A DNA stretch of 64,000 bases from Alligator mississippiensis (Eukaryota > Chordata > Crocodylia > Alligatoridae): contig NC_081837.1 in assembly GCF_030867095.1 (NCBI RefSeq), positions 19,700,001 to 19,764,000 of the forward strand, written 5' to 3'. Within the stretch, counting starts at the first letter, position 1. The number at the start of each line of letters is the position of its first letter. Under the pieces are notes generated by a model. It was given only the letters and a program-made list of their open reading frames with translations, did not search any database and was not told the DNA's origin. Made by a program: the position numbers and the translations under genes. Below are positions 33,116 through 45,129 of the stretch, piece by piece.

Positions 33116-34770
33116 TTGTATGTGCAGTATGGCTTTACATTATGCTTGATACAGATTGTTTGCAAAAGCCACAATGCTTCCATTGCTCAAAAGGCACTTT
33201 GCAATGGATACATGAAGCCATCTAAACTTAAAGAGCACCTTCAGGCTGTTCACCCTGAGAAAGCTGAAGACCCAGAAGCTTTATTAAAAATCAAGCTAGT
33301 ACGATTTGAAACAAGGGGCACATTCTCCAATCATGGATTTACTCAACAGAAGAAGCCAGCGCTGGAGGCAAGTTATCACATGGCATTAAGGATCGCCAAT
33401 GAAAAGCCGCCACATACCATTACAAAGACCCTGGTGAAACCGTGTGCCATGGAGATGGCCGAGCTGATGTGTGGTAAAGATGCAAAACTAAAAACAGCAC
33501 AGATCCCATTGTCAAATGATACCACTCACGACCGAATCAAGGACATGTCAGAACACTTACGCAAACAAGGAGTGGAACAAATCAAGGAAAGTCTGGCAAA
33601 AATTGGCTTGCAGTTGGATGAATTAACTCATGTCTCAAATTGCACACAACTTCTCATTTTTGCTCAATATGTGCATGAGAACTATGTCAAAGAATTTCTC
33701 TTTTGTGAGCCACTGAAAGAAACAACGAAGGCAGCAGACATTATAGCTATGATGAATCAATTTTTCCATTCTAACAGCCTTTCCTGGGACCTTGTAGGAG
33801 CTGTTTGTACTGATGGTGCTCCTGCTACATTCAAGAAAAAGTCAGGCTTCATTGCTCGTCAAAACATGTGAAGCCAAATGTGATCTCTAGTCGTTGCATT
33901 CTTCATCGACATGCTTTGGCATTGAAGACTCTTCCAACACTTCTTTCAAATAAGAGGGATGTTGTCATCCAGGCCGTCAACTTGATCCGAGCAAGGGCAT
34001 TGAATCACAGCGTGTTCAAAGCGCTGTGCAAAGAGGTTGGGTCTGAATACACTGTACTTCTGCTTCACACAGAAGTACACTGGTTATCCAGAGGACAAGT
34101 GCTGACTAGGGTTTTTGAACTTCGAGGTTTAATTGAAATGTTTCTGCGTGAAAAGGGATCAATTCTACTTCAGTGTTTCATAGATCCGAACTTTATGGTT
34201 TCTTTGGCATACCTTGCAGACGTGTTGGGAATTCTAAACGCGGTGAACATTTCACTCCAAGGTAGAGAGTGACCGTCTTGGAGGCCGAAGAAAAGGTCAA
34301 ATCCTTTCAAGAGAAGCTGGCTCTCTGGGGAAGAAGAGTGAATTCCAGTAACTTCGCCAATTTTCCTCTTTGATTAAATTACTTTAGATCAGGCGCATCC
34401 AGTGGAACCAAGACTTCGTGAGAGTATTATTATGCCTATCGAAAATCTGGAAGTCACCATTGAAGGAATTATCCCGACTATTCAGGTAGCTGACATTTGG
34501 GTAAGGAGCCCCTTTACCATTTCTCTTGAACAAATCAGTGATGCCAACCTGGCAAAAGACGAGCTACTTGATTTGCGCGATAATCAGAAACTTCGTGCTG
34601 ATTTTGAATCAATGAAATTGGATCAATTCTGGTGCAGACTGGGGGTGGCATATCCCGTTCTGACCAAGCAAGCAAGTTCTAGTTCCGTTTGTCACAGCCT
34701 CTCTCTGCGAGTCGGGATTTTCAGTGCTTTTTACAATAAAAACCAAAGCGAGGAACAAACTGAAAGCTGA
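33116..34770 (+). pseudogene. hAT-Buster-like transposase
   Basis: DDE transposase of the hAT superfamily, resembling ZBED5/SCAND3-type proteins. 33116-33871 is open: a decayed BED finger (C...C then KLKEHLQAVHPE), the first catalytic region (IPLSNDTTHDRIKDMSEHL) and the second (LVGAVCTDGAPATFKKKSGF, Asp near 33810). A frameshift near 33860 leads to 33868-34272, with SRCILHRHALALKTLP and the conserved TEVHWLSRGQVLTRVFELR block. A stop at 34270 and a broken stretch separate the C-terminal dimerisation part (34402-34770, LDQFWCRLGVAYPVLTKQA), whose usual Cys-Glu-Ser-Gly-Phe-Ser segment is lost. Inactive. Confidence 0.8.
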
Positions 34771-35242
34771 ACATGACATGTGTCTGGCTCTCTCAAAAAC
34801 GTCACCTAGAATTAAAATGCTGCTTGATAGTAAGCAGCAGCAGTGTTTGCACTAATAAGTTTTGGCATTTGACATGAAGTGGTGGTTTTTTGCACAACTT
34901 CTTCTGTGCGTGGAATAAATAAAGTTTGTTAAAAATGAAAAAGTCTTTGTACGAGTATCTTGCTGTTTTTATAGTACACAATTACACGTAGTTTGACATA
35001 AAAATTAACTTCCCATTGAAAGGGGGTACGTGAAGTCTCACTCTGAGACCAAGGGGAACGTCGACTGAAAAAGGTTCAGAACTGCTGGGCTAGACTATCG
35101 AAAGTGAAGAATTGCCTCAAATGTCTAGAGATTGGACAAGTCACACTTCTTTTATGCATCTCTTCATAAAAGACCCACATGTCCCAGAACAGGTCCTAGG
35201 AGGCGCAGGCTGTAGTGTGTATGATCTGCTCTGCTTAACGTT

Positions 35243-36033
35243 TTGTTGGCCATGGAGGGGAGCAACAAAAGTCAAATTTTGGAAGACATGATGGATTCTA
35301 CGCAAGGACGGAGACCACGCTGGACTTATGCAGAAGGTGAGGCACTCACTGACATTTGGAGTGAAGGGAGCGTCGTGACAACAGGGAACCACAGCAATAA
35401 TCCTGTTTACATCTCTAGTTCTGAACAGGTAGAGCAACTTGGCATCAAATGCGACTGGGAACAGTGACGCAATAAAATGAAGACGTTAAAACGTGCCTTC
35501 CATCGTGTCAAAGGCAATAATTCTCGGTCCAGTGCCTCACGTAGAACAATTCAATTTTACAACAAGCTGCCTATCATTCTTAAAAGAGATGCTTCAGAAG
35601 CTTGTGTAACCGAGTTTGGGACAAGAGATATGCATCACAAGGAACCAGAAACTCCCTGGCGCCAAAATACTTGTCAAGACACAGCTACTTTTCAAGTTCC
35701 ACCGCAATCAGCCTCCTCCTCCAGAACAGAATCGGCCATAGACCAACAACCTTGCTTGGGACTGCTCAAGGGACCTCTTCAGCACGCAGTCAGAAATGAG
35801 CTCCCCCTCTACTCTACTCAACCCAACCCATGCTTTGTGGTACCAGACACCCAGGAGGCTCAACAGAGGCTCGAAAGAGCTCTCCTGTTCATGATGACGA
35901 AGGGGGCTCCGACTCAACCGTCCTTGTGTCGCAGGACTCATCAGGTTCCAAAGGGAGTATTGTGTCAGGGAGGCAGCGGCAGAGTCCCGAGACAGAGACC
36001 CTGCTATCTTCACAAAGGGTGACTTGTGAATAA
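35243..36033 (+). pseudogene. Myb/SANT-like DNA-binding domain protein, broken
   Basis: Residues about 19-100 match a Myb/SANT-like (Myb_DNA-bind_4 type) domain: RRPRWTYAEGEALTDIW, then YISSSEQVEQLGIKCDWEQ, then RNKMKTLKRAFHRVK and TIQFYNKLPIIL. A TGA at 35465-35467 replaces what is normally a Cys codon in the E-Q-C-R motif; the frame is open on both sides. Near 35880 the plausible frame shifts to one reading HDDEGGSDSTVLVSQDSSGS, ending by about 36015 before a GT that could be a splice donor (AAAGG|GTGACT). Such domains occur in Harbinger accessory proteins and in host regulators; which one this is cannot be settled here. Confidence 0.6.
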
Positions 36034-36510
36034 CAGTACTGGTATTAATACTGTTAGGGATTTTTGGTTTTTCAGATTTACACTCATAATTCGGGGGGCG
36101 GAGGGAGAACACGGTACCACTCTCTGTGGCAGATGCTGCACCTGGGCACTCAGCACGTGCATGTGGGACTGTAGCCACTTCCAGGAGGAGCAGAGCTCCA
36201 GGCTCTCATGCCTGATGGGGCTGCCTGCTTCCGCCACCTGCAGAAGTAGCTGATTTTTGCTGTGCGACATGCACGCAGCTGTCAGGGGGTGGGGTGGGGA
36301 GCATGGATCTTGCTTTAACACACACCCTGAGAAGCAGGGTGCATGCTGTGGTGCTGGGACAAATTTTGGGGGTAGAGACTTATGATGATGATTGGGTGAG
36401 AGATAGTAGGCTGTCAGTGGTAGTTCTTGAAGTGGCAGTCCTGTTAAAGCAATTTAAGAATGACTTGCTTTTCTTCATAAATGGTCAAGAACTAACAAGA
36501 TTTTTCTTGC
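36034..36510. other. Possible intron of the Myb/SANT gene
   Basis: No repeat recognised. It lies between a donor-like GTGACT near 36017 and an acceptor-like TTGCTATGAACAG ending 36519. Confidence 0.3.
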
Positions 36511-36519
36511 TATGAACAG

Positions 36520-37009
36520 GCACTCCATCTTCAAGAGCAGTTGCTAACGCTCAACATCAACATAATTATAAAAAAATTTTGAAAAAAAAAATCAATGAGA
36601 AGCTAAAGAAAGAATTCTTCGGCTACTGACTGAAAACATGGCTACTAAGCCCAGCGCAGAAATTACATCTACATTGAAAGATGCGTTCAATGTGTTAGAG
36701 CATAGTGACCCAGCCAATTTGGAGATTATGAAATCCACTAGTAACTACATGATACAAAGTTTTAAGCAATTAAATCAGAAGCTTGATCTCATTTTGAGCA
36801 GGAATCAAAGGTTGAAACAGGAGTTTGTAACAGCATTTCATGAATGCCCATGTACTGGTAGAAGCATCCAGAGTAGCCCATCCAAAAAAACTCTCCAATC
36901 TCTTGCAAAGGCAAGCCGTGCCTCATGTAGCTACAAGAAGAGAGCCCCAAGGCGCTTCAGGGATGATGATGAGGAGGGTTCAGGGAGGGGGCATCTCATG
37001 GGGGAGTAG
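36520..37009 (+). pseudogene. Probable C-terminal exon of the Myb/SANT protein
   Basis: Open frame 36638-37009 reads ATKPSAEITSTLKDAFNVLE, then YMIQSFKQLNQKLDLIL, a helical region of the kind found after Myb/SANT domains, ending in a basic and acidic tail. Upstream at 36545-36620 another frame gives NYKKILKKKINEKLKKEF, so the poly-A stretches there have probably shifted the frame. Assignment to the same gene is inferred from order, strand and protein style. Confidence 0.4.
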
Positions 37010-38162
37010 GTTCTCTTGACTGGTTTTCTATGACCCCCCCCCAGGATTGGTGTGCTTCTCCTTCCCTTCTTCGTGTACTGCCAAACCAGTATTTGCAAAG
37101 CAGATTGTGAACCTAACCTGGGTGTCACAGTGCCATCTCTCTACCTACTTTAAGAACTTTTTAAAAATTTCTGATAGAACTGAAGTATCACAAAAGGACT
37201 TTGAAAGCTGTCCTGTCTTTTTAGTTTCCATACAAGAGGCTGGGTGAAAACCTTTTGATGCTGGGCGGGGTGATACAGGGAGGCACCCGATAATATGAAT
37301 CCCAAAGCTGGTGACAGCCAGCTTGGGGCCAGCATGATCAAGGCTAGTGTCTTGCAGCTGAGGGCAGTTATCAAGTAGGTCACCAGCCATTAGGCCTTTA
37401 CAGAGGCATTAAGGGAAATATGCTACATACTGTTGCATAAATTTGTTATGGGGCACAGCAGGAAGACAGGCAACTGCAAGATGCCTTTGCGCTACCCAGT
37501 GTAGTGACCTTCATGTCAGGCACGTGCAGCCACTTGGGGTTCTTCCCTACCCACTCCATAGGTAATATGGATAATCCCCCCTTTACCTCCCCCCAAATTG
37601 CAGTGCACACTACTGTGTACATGCTGCGGCACAACCACCTTCCCAGCACAGGACCAGTAGGAATGCTGTGGACACCTGTGCTTTGGGGACAAAGGAGAGT
37701 CCGGGACAGCGGTAAGCTGGCGGATGGTGGGGTAACTTGCAAAAGTACAGCAATTTGGAGTTGAATTTTTGGTATGAGGTAACTGCTCAATCATATCCCA
37801 ACAGCTCTTTAAAGGCCTGACAGCAGAGATGCAGCAACACAGATGGATGAGGACTGGTGTCAATGGGGATAGAGATTAATTCCTTAGGTATATAACAGAA
37901 AGAATTGTTAAATACAGTTATGCACTCTCATAAGAAAGTTCAAGTACTTGGATTCTCATATTTAGCAACCAGAGACGCTACACATTGTACAACACAAATT
38001 TCAAAAATTTTTGGAAGGAGTGAAACCTGGCAGTGGAGTATGACAACAGAAGAAAAAAGAAAATTAATCTTTTATTTTGGTACAGATTAAATTATGTTTT
38101 TAAATAAAGGTATATTTGTTAATTTTTAAGTTAACTTAATATAATATTTAAGTTAACTGGGG
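37010..38162. other. Unassigned interval
   Basis: Open frames on the minus strand (37446-37863) show no domain I recognise. AT-rich from 37880 to 38160. Confidence 0.25.
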
Positions 38163-38476
38163 GGTCACCAGGAAGTGGGGGATACAATGTTTACCAGGGT
38201 GACGGTCGGGGTAACTAGAAACAATGCACACAAGTTGAAAGAGAGCAATTTCAGGCTGGACATCAGGAAAAAGTCCTTTATGGTGAGATCGCCAAAATAT
38301 GGAATAGGCTTCCAAGAGAGGTGGTGGTGTCGCCTTCCTTGGAAATATTCAGGAGATTGGATAGACACCTGGCTGTGGTCATCTGACCCCAGTTCTCTTT
38401 CCTGCACAGGGCAGGGGGTCAGACTCATTAATCTAATAGGTCCCTTCCGACCCTAATAGCTATGAAACTATGAATT
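38163..38476 (+). mobile_element. CR1 3' end fragment
   Basis: Carries the last RT codons (ESNFRLDIRKKSF), the CR1 3' UTR (GGTCCCTTCCGACCCTAATAG) and the terminal CTATGAAACTATGAA. It is 5'-truncated, with a relative at 20960-21252. Confidence 0.85.
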
Positions 38477-41339
38477 TAGGTTACTACATTTTTTTTTTTT
38501 TTTAATACAATGCAGCCTTCCTTGCGTTTGCTGGAACTGAGGAAAAACTAGGTGCCTGTCCCCCTCCTTCCCCCCCACCCCCATGTCCTAGCAGAAACAA
38601 ACGGGGGAAAAAAAGTTTGGGGTCCAGGTGGAAACAGGCTGGGCAGCTGGCTCGCTGTGAGAAGGGGATCGCAGAGGAGGCTGGTAAGTGAAGTCAGAAG
38701 CAAGATACGTACGAAAAGACATATCATGTTTTTTGGAAATCTCGTTTTCATTTATCTAATATAAGCAATAATCAGTAAAAATTTGCAAGATTAGCGCCTG
38801 GTGCCCACAAAAATCAGTGCAGGACAAATTAAATGAACTTCCATTGATTTTCAAGTGAACGCAAGTGGCACCTGGCAGTGCAATAGTTGCAAAGCAGTCA
38901 AAAAAAAAAAAAAATCACATCTTCAGGCACATCAGATTCATGTTACACATTTCAAAGGATCAAAATAACCCTCATGGAAGAAATTTAGGAGCTAAAAATA
39001 AAATATGGAGGTATTTTAAAATTACCATACAGAAAATAACTAAAACAATAAAAAAAATTTAAATAAAAAAAAAAATCAGCAGGTAACGTGGATATACAGA
39101 CGCGATATAGCTAGCTTAATGGCGATTTTTGTGATGTGGTAACAGGAGAGATGTAACATTTACAAGGGCCAAAATTAGCAGCAGTGCATTTCTTTGAAGA
39201 ATGAATCATTTGCTTTAAAGTCTGAGATCTCGTAAGGTTGATGATTCCTACCATAAAGGCCCAAGATTTATACTCCCAGTCAAAATCATTGCTTGCAGCT
39301 CTTCTACGTCTAAGAAATCTCTGCCACAATGAGACTGGAACAGCGCACGGACAAAGCAAGCAGCTTCACACCTTGCCAAAGACATTTGCAAACTGAATCT
39401 GAGTGAGCAAGCAAGGGCCAGGGTTCTTAATTATTCCCAAGCCTTGGTTTCAATCAGTGTTTCACAGCACCTCCATTGGATAATGCAAGGCTAGGAACCA
39501 TCCTGGCCTCTCCCCTCTCTCTAAACCAGTGGCTTCAATCTTCACCCACAGCACCCTTTATTAGACTCAAGGGCCCCCCACCCCAGAAGATGCCAGTTCT
39601 TTAGTTTTCACTCACTTTTTTAACTTAAGTAAAAATATTATGAGCAATTCTTCTGTTGCCAAGAACTCAGAAAGACCAATCACCACAGACAGGACAGAGC
39701 TGTTTTTAGTACTACTGATTTCCATTTGAAATTTCTAGTTTTTTCTTGCGACTCAGGTTTGCTGTGGCCCCCCGTTGGGAATCAAGTTCTATACTCTTTT
39801 CAACATCTGATGCCTTCTCTAGGTCACGAAGACCTATTTTTTTTTTCTCTCTCTCATTAAACCCACGCTATTAACTGCTGTCTAGGTCTTCATGGCTAAA
39901 ATACCTACTGCAGCCTCCTAATTTCTGGCCTTCTTGACAGGTGAAGCCAAATCTCCGCTGCTCACTTAAGCCAACCATATTATTCACTCTCTTAGAGGCT
40001 TCACATTGTTTCACCATTACACTCAACACAAAATTGCAGTCCCTTTCCCTTTAAGGCAGTTATCATTTAGGTTCTTATCATACCACTAGCCAGAATGCCA
40101 GTCTCCATTGCCCATCCCCGCCCCACAGTGTCATTTTTCTCCTGGCTGCTCTTTATTCCTCAACAGCTGGGCCTGTGGGGAAAATGGGAATTTTTGACCT
40201 CTGTCTTGTTCAGTAAAACTTCCAAATCGTACTTTGAAAACAAATGCTTAAATATAAATCAATCTTCTCAGAGTGTACTGTATTATCTATGATTTGCCTT
40301 ATGGTGGCGACTTCAAGTTCATTAACAGCAAGGCCTAGTATTAGAGATAGTAACTTAATTCCCTTAAAATGCAGCTTTCCCCTAAGCAGTGCACACTCAG
40401 AACACCCCCCATACCACTGAGGTGTACTGGCACCCAGAAGCTGGGGTGACAAGGTTAAGAGCCATCAAGTTCTCTTTCCAACTCAGAGAACCAAAGGGCA
40501 AATCTTGACTATAACAAGTGCAGTATAATGGCAATATTTCCCCCCCCCCGCCCCCCCCCCCCATTAGTTAGCTAGTTAGCTCCAGTGGAGGCATGTTTTA
40601 GCGCCTATATTGACATGTTGGGGCCGAGACAACAGAACTGGCAGCACCCAGCTGTTGGAAGTGTTGCTTTGCAGCCTTCTTGCACCAGGCCAGGCTGGCT
40701 CTGGATCATGCTCTTCTCAATACTTCACTTCCTACCCACTTAGGCAATGAACTCTATATTTAGTTTGGAGAGGGTGAGAGGCCAGACATTTGGCAGGAGC
40801 TAGCATTTCAACAGCTCTTAAAATTTGGCAAGTCTTAAGCTTGAGCAGTTGTTGACCTTGTGCACCCCAGAGCCTAGATATTTCCACAGCAGTGAACTAA
40901 ACCAACGAACCATTTTCCACCCAGAAAAATGCTAAATTCATTGCTTTTCACTAGAGGAAAAAAAAATAAAACAACTCTCTTATTGCAAAGCACTGAGTAG
41001 ACCCCGAAGAGCTCAGAGTGATTTCAACTCCCTGAACTCCTCTATGAAATCCCATCTTGTACGTCATGGCTGCGCAGCTAACACGGGCAATGTTGTCTGG
41101 CACCTCACAGCAGCCTGAAAAGCAGCACCCGAGGGCGCTGTGCACCCTGCCCCAGCATCCAACTGAAGTACAAAGGTTTGCTTCAGTCATTTTGGGACCT
41201 GCTACCTTTAGGTCCTGACTCCTGATCCTATTTCAATCCCCTGGCAGCTTTCATGTCTCATTGCTGCAGTTTAATTCATTAATTATCTTTAGCAGGTGAT
41301 TAATGAAAGCACCCTCCTTTCAGTATCTGCCCTTGCAAC
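38477..41339. other. Gene-free AT-rich interval
   Basis: A T-run at 38489-38504, A-runs near 38900 and 39050-39076, and a C-run at 40542-40562. No coding frame, terminal repeat or named element recognised. Confidence 0.35.
40542..40562 (+). repeat. Poly-C tract
   Basis: A C-run of about 20 bases broken by one G. The minus strand is a G-tract. Confidence 0.8.
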
Positions 41340-41900
41340 GCAGTGCTTCAGGCCCCAAAACGCCGGGACCCGCTTCTCAGCACAACACCTCCGCTCACCC
41401 ACCCCCCCGCCGCGTGGCGCATAAAAATGGCTGAACGCCACCAACGGTCGTATTTAAAGGCTCTCAGCCGCGACGGGCATCCAACGTAACCAATCAGCCC
41501 CCACCTGATCCAGCGCCACTCCTCCAATGGGTGCTGCCATGGCAGGAGGACCCGCTCGCCCCTTCCCTGGCCTCGCCCCTCCCCGCCGGGGGGCTTGGCC
41601 TGGGCGCCGGGCGCCCTGCGCATGCTCATGTCCCGCAGGCTTAGTGTGCGAGCGGCCGTGGAGCGGGACGGAGCTTGGCCCGGTGGGGGTGGGGCGGCCA
41701 TGGACGCCGCGTGGACACGCAGGTGCAGCTGTGAACCCGGGCGCCCGAGGCGGAGAGCGCGGAGCTCCGCGCCTGCCGTGTCATCGCGGTCCCTGGCGCT
41801 GCGCATCCCCCGGCCGGCACGGAGCAGCCCCGGGGCCGGGCCCCTCCCTGCCCCAGGTGGGGACACCCCTGCGCCCGCCCGGGATGCTCGGTGTGGTCCC
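41340..41900. promoter_or_regulatory. CpG-island promoter-like block
   Basis: The only long CpG-dense, non-repeat block in the window. It contains a TATTTAAAGG (41451-41460), CCAAT boxes at 41490-41494 (CCAATCAG) and 41524-41528, an NRF1-like TGCGCATGCT (41617-41626), an AAAATGGC-type YY1-like site near 41424, and GC boxes. The boxes suit a plus-strand start near 41480, but transcription in either or both directions is possible. AT-rich sequence abuts both sides. Confidence 0.55.
41700..41856 (+). CDS. Candidate first coding exon, hypothetical
   Basis: ATG at 41700 sits in a strong Kozak context (GCGGCCATGG). The frame stays open for 52 codons (MDAAWTRRCSCEPG...) to a donor-like CAG|GTGGGG at 41856/41857. 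The peptide is Arg/Pro/Ser-rich with no recognisable domain. The same frame is open further left (from 41595). Without downstream exons this is only a possibility; the block may equally be 5' untranslated. Confidence 0.25.
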
Positions 41901-42944
41901 TCGTGTCATTTCCCAGATGCCGGGGATTGACTTTAATCAGCGTTTGCTGGTCTAATGGTTTCTCATTCCCGCGGCGCGGGGTTATTATTGCAATAAGATG
42001 GGTTTTAAAATCTGGACTCGCAAAAGGTTTTTTCTGCCTAAATGAGGGCTAGAAACCCTCACTGTGCATGAGCTAATCGTTTTTATTGTGGTTGATGATA
42101 TATTACTGTTGTTATTATTGTTATTCTATATTATTATAAGACGGCTTGTTTTGTACACTCAGTGGAGATGAGCAACTTCCTTTTTTTTCCGCCTCCCCTT
42201 TTCTTCAGTTAACTCTCAATCTGGGTCGCTCACTGCAATTTGCCCATCATAAATTTCTCCCTTGTGTTTGGGGGAGAGTTTTTTTGCAGGGGGAATCCTT
42301 TTTTTTTCCATTTAAAAAAAAAAATTATAAATCTACCTAAGGCTGGTGTTTGGGCGGGGGGAAGTTGCATGTGGGCTCCCACTCCTCTGCACTCCTCTGT
42401 CCTGAGTTGGCGTTGCTGGCAGGATGGGTCTTCATTTATTTTTAACTTCAGTTGTAAGTGGGTTGTAGTGCCACTGATTCTGTCTGGGACAAAAAGACAC
42501 CACCGTCTGGGTGGATAACTGATTTCTTCCAGCTGGCAGTCAGGGAGTGCAAGAGGACAGAAACCCTCGTTTTGAGAAAATCTGCCTCTTTCCCACCTGA
42601 TGTTGGGGGCTGTTTATTCTGGATTCAATCTATTATTGTTATTCTCTTCTTTTTCCTTCCCACCCCCACCTTCCCTCAGTTTTTTTCAGCTCTGCCCAGA
42701 GAGCACATGGTGGGGTAGTGGATGAGGCTGAAGTTGGTTGTTTATTCTCAGTTCCTTATTTCTTGTTCCCAGTTTCTTTTTCACACCTAATCTATACCCA
42801 ATAAAAAGCTTGTTATTAATGAATTACATATCCTAGAGAAAGAGCGTTTCATTGGCTATGCATATATACTAATTAATATGTAAAACAGTATCCTGCATCT
42901 AGCATAGAGCCCTAAATGAAGGTCAGATGAGGATGGGATTATGG
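41901..42944. other. Interval downstream of the CpG island
   Basis: T-rich; no repeats with clear ends, no domain-bearing frame. It would be intron 1 if the candidate exon is real. Confidence 0.3.
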
Positions 42945-44480
42945 GGCAAAATACATCTTGGGCCGCCCAAAATTTTCTCTTCATGCCACTGGGGGACTGT
43001 CCCAAGAAATCCTGATCACAGTCCTACCCAGCCCAAAGCATGGTCTGGCCATGCCAGGCTGCCAGTCCCCATGCCCACTGTACTAAAGACAATGGCTTCA
43101 ATAAGGACCTGGCTTTTGGGCTGAGATTATGATTGGCAATTCTTTTGGGGCCATCCCATGCCGTGTCTCTCTGTCACTGTAGGACTCTCCTGGACATCTC
43201 TGGCCAGGGTATTGCCTGGCCCAAAGCATGGTTTATGCACGTCAGGGTGCCAATTGACCAGTCCCCCCATGCCCACTGTTCTGAGTACATGGGCTCCAAT
43301 AAGCAACCAGTTTTGCCTGGGTTTCTGGTTGGAAATCTTTTTTGGGCCACCCCACGCCATGGCTCTGTGCCACAGGAGAATCTGATGGACATCTCTGACT
43401 AGAGATGCCAGGCCCTTGGCCATGCCAGACTAATAACTGACAGCATCCCAGCCACTGTGCTAAGTATATGGACCAGAATAAGGAACTGGAATTTGGGCTG
43501 GGATTACAGCTAGAAATCCTCTTGGGCCACCCCATGGCATACCTCTGTGCCATAGGTCAGCTCTCCTGGACCTCTCTGACCAGAGACTTGCCCGGCCCAA
43601 AACACGGTTTGGCCGTGCCAGGCTGACAACTGAACCCCCAACACCCACAGCCACTGTACTAAATATATGGGTTTGAATTAGGAACTGGTTTCTGGGCAGG
43701 GATTAGAGACAGAAATGGTTCTTGGCCCACCCAACACCATGTCTCTGGCACTGGGGCACACTCCTGGACATCTCTAACCAGAGTCTTGCATGGCTCAAAG
43801 CATGGCTTGGCCCTGCCCCCACTCCCAACCCACACACGCTACTAACTACATGTGTTTGAGTAAGGAACTGGATCTTGGGCTGGAATAATGGTTGGAAATC
43901 CATTTTGGGCCACCTCACAGCATGCCTCTGTGGCACCAGGGGACTGTCCTGGTCATCTCTGGTCAGAGTCCTGCCTGGCCCAAGACCCAGTTTGGCTGTG
44001 CTAGGCTACCAACTGACACCACCCCCCGCCCCCTGAGACATTGTACTAAGTATATGGGCCTGAATAAGGAACTGGGTTTTGGGCTGGGATGACAACAAGC
44101 AATCCTCTTTGGGCCACCCCCTGCCATGCCTCCGTGGCACTGGAAGACTCTCCCAGACACCGCTGACCAACGTTTTACCTGATAGAAAGAGCACTTTGGC
44201 CATGCCAGGCACCAATTTACTCCCCATCCCCATGTGCTATTTACATTTCTACCAATAAGGAGCTGCCCTTATGCTGGGATCCTGGGGCAAAACCCTCATG
44301 GAATCATCCCAAAACATGTCCCCACTACCAAGGGAGCCTCCGAAAGGAATCTGGGCATGTCCCTGCCTCGCTTTTTGAGTGTACGCCTGCCAGTTGACAC
44401 CCAACCCTTAAGACCTTTGTGTTGCTGTTCCAACAGGCTTGGGATGGTAGGACAACTGCCTGCATGCAAATAGAGGGCAC
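42945..44480 (+). repeat. Tandem array, about 8 units of ~190 bp
   Basis: A unit containing TTGGGCCACCCCA, CTGTGCCA, GACATCTCTGRCCAGAG, GCCTGGCCCAAA, TTTGGCCATGCCAGGCT and GTACTAAGTATATGG recurs. The GGGCCAC anchor starts at 42960, 43148, 43344, 43524, 43724, 43907, 44111 and (weak) 44301, so spacing is 180-204 bp and averages about 192. Units are visibly diverged from one another. Short open frames on both strands inside are by-products of the repeat. Confidence 0.85.
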
Positions 44481-44830
44481 CGGTACATGTGATGCAACTC
44501 GCTCTGATGCATAGTCAGAGTAGACCTGATTAAATGAGTTTGCTGCCAGTCTGCTGAAGCATGCTAATTAGTGCACTCCAGCAGCCTCTGCATCGTGTAT
44601 TCAGTTGACTGTCCCCGTGGTTTAAAATGGCAGCGCCAGCACTTTAACTAAAGCTCTTCTAACAAGCTTTGTTAAAGCGCCCCTGCCGCCATTTTGAAGC
44701 ACAGGATGCTGAATACATGTAACGCTGCAGCCGACTTAATTAGAGTGGCTCTCAGAGCCGTTCTGTTTAAAGCAGGCCCTCTCTCCACCCCAGAGCATGT
44801 ATATAGAGGCCCCTAGGGATTTTTCAACAG
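44480..44830. mobile_element. Palindromic MITE-like element
   Basis: 44624-44648 is almost complementary to 44671-44695 (AAAATGGC...TTTAAC against GTTAAAG...CCATTTT). Weaker symmetry extends outward (GTGTATTCAG near 44597 against CTGAATACATG near 44709). No target duplication resolved. Confidence 0.45.
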
Positions 44831-45129
44831 CTTTTCACACTTACCTCCAGCTGCCACCCAGAAGCTTGGTAAAGTAACTTAAAGCTGGGTGTTGAAATTT
44901 AAAGCAACCTGCTCACTCACTAGCAAACATTAAATTAGAACAAGTTTATTACAAGGGAGAAGGGGAACAGTGGTACTCCCAGAGCAAAACCTTAACTATT
45001 AGCCTTCAATTGTAACTAAAAATGGATCACAGTCACAGTCAGTGGAAAACCAACCTAGGGAGCTCCCGCCTAGCTGAGTCACTGGGGAAGCGAGTCTCAC
45101 CCACGGCTGCCATCCAGGGACCACCTGCA
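44831..45129. other. Unassigned short interval
   Basis: No recognisable feature. Confidence 0.2.

Larger units (their letters stand above)
31389..35087 (+). mobile_element. hAT transposon (Buster/ZBED5-like) with TIRs and 8-bp TSD
   Basis: The left end CAGCGGTTCTGAACC (31389) and inverted right end CAGCAGTTCTGAACC (35087 leftward) differ at one base in 15. The direct repeat GGCTAGAC at 31381-31388 and 35088-35095 is an exact 8-bp target duplication, as hAT transposases make. A second left-end-like sequence, CAGCTGTTCTGAAACGGGTA, starts at about 32596, so the element contains about 1.2 kb between two left termini. An AATAAA lies near 34914-34923, downstream of the transposase. Confidence 0.85.

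Noticed and set aside
37446-37863. Minus-strand frames as a Harbinger transposase paired with the Myb/SANT gene
   Set aside because: I looked for the DDE and helix-turn-helix signatures and found none.
41348-41866. 172-codon minus-strand frame in the CpG island as a gene
   Set aside because: CpG-rich DNA has few stops, so long chance frames are expected; no recognisable domain. Minus-strand transcription is still possible.
42927-44473. Open frames on both strands through the tandem array as repeated peptides
   Set aside because: Frames shift from unit to unit because unit lengths differ, so the repeat is not coding.
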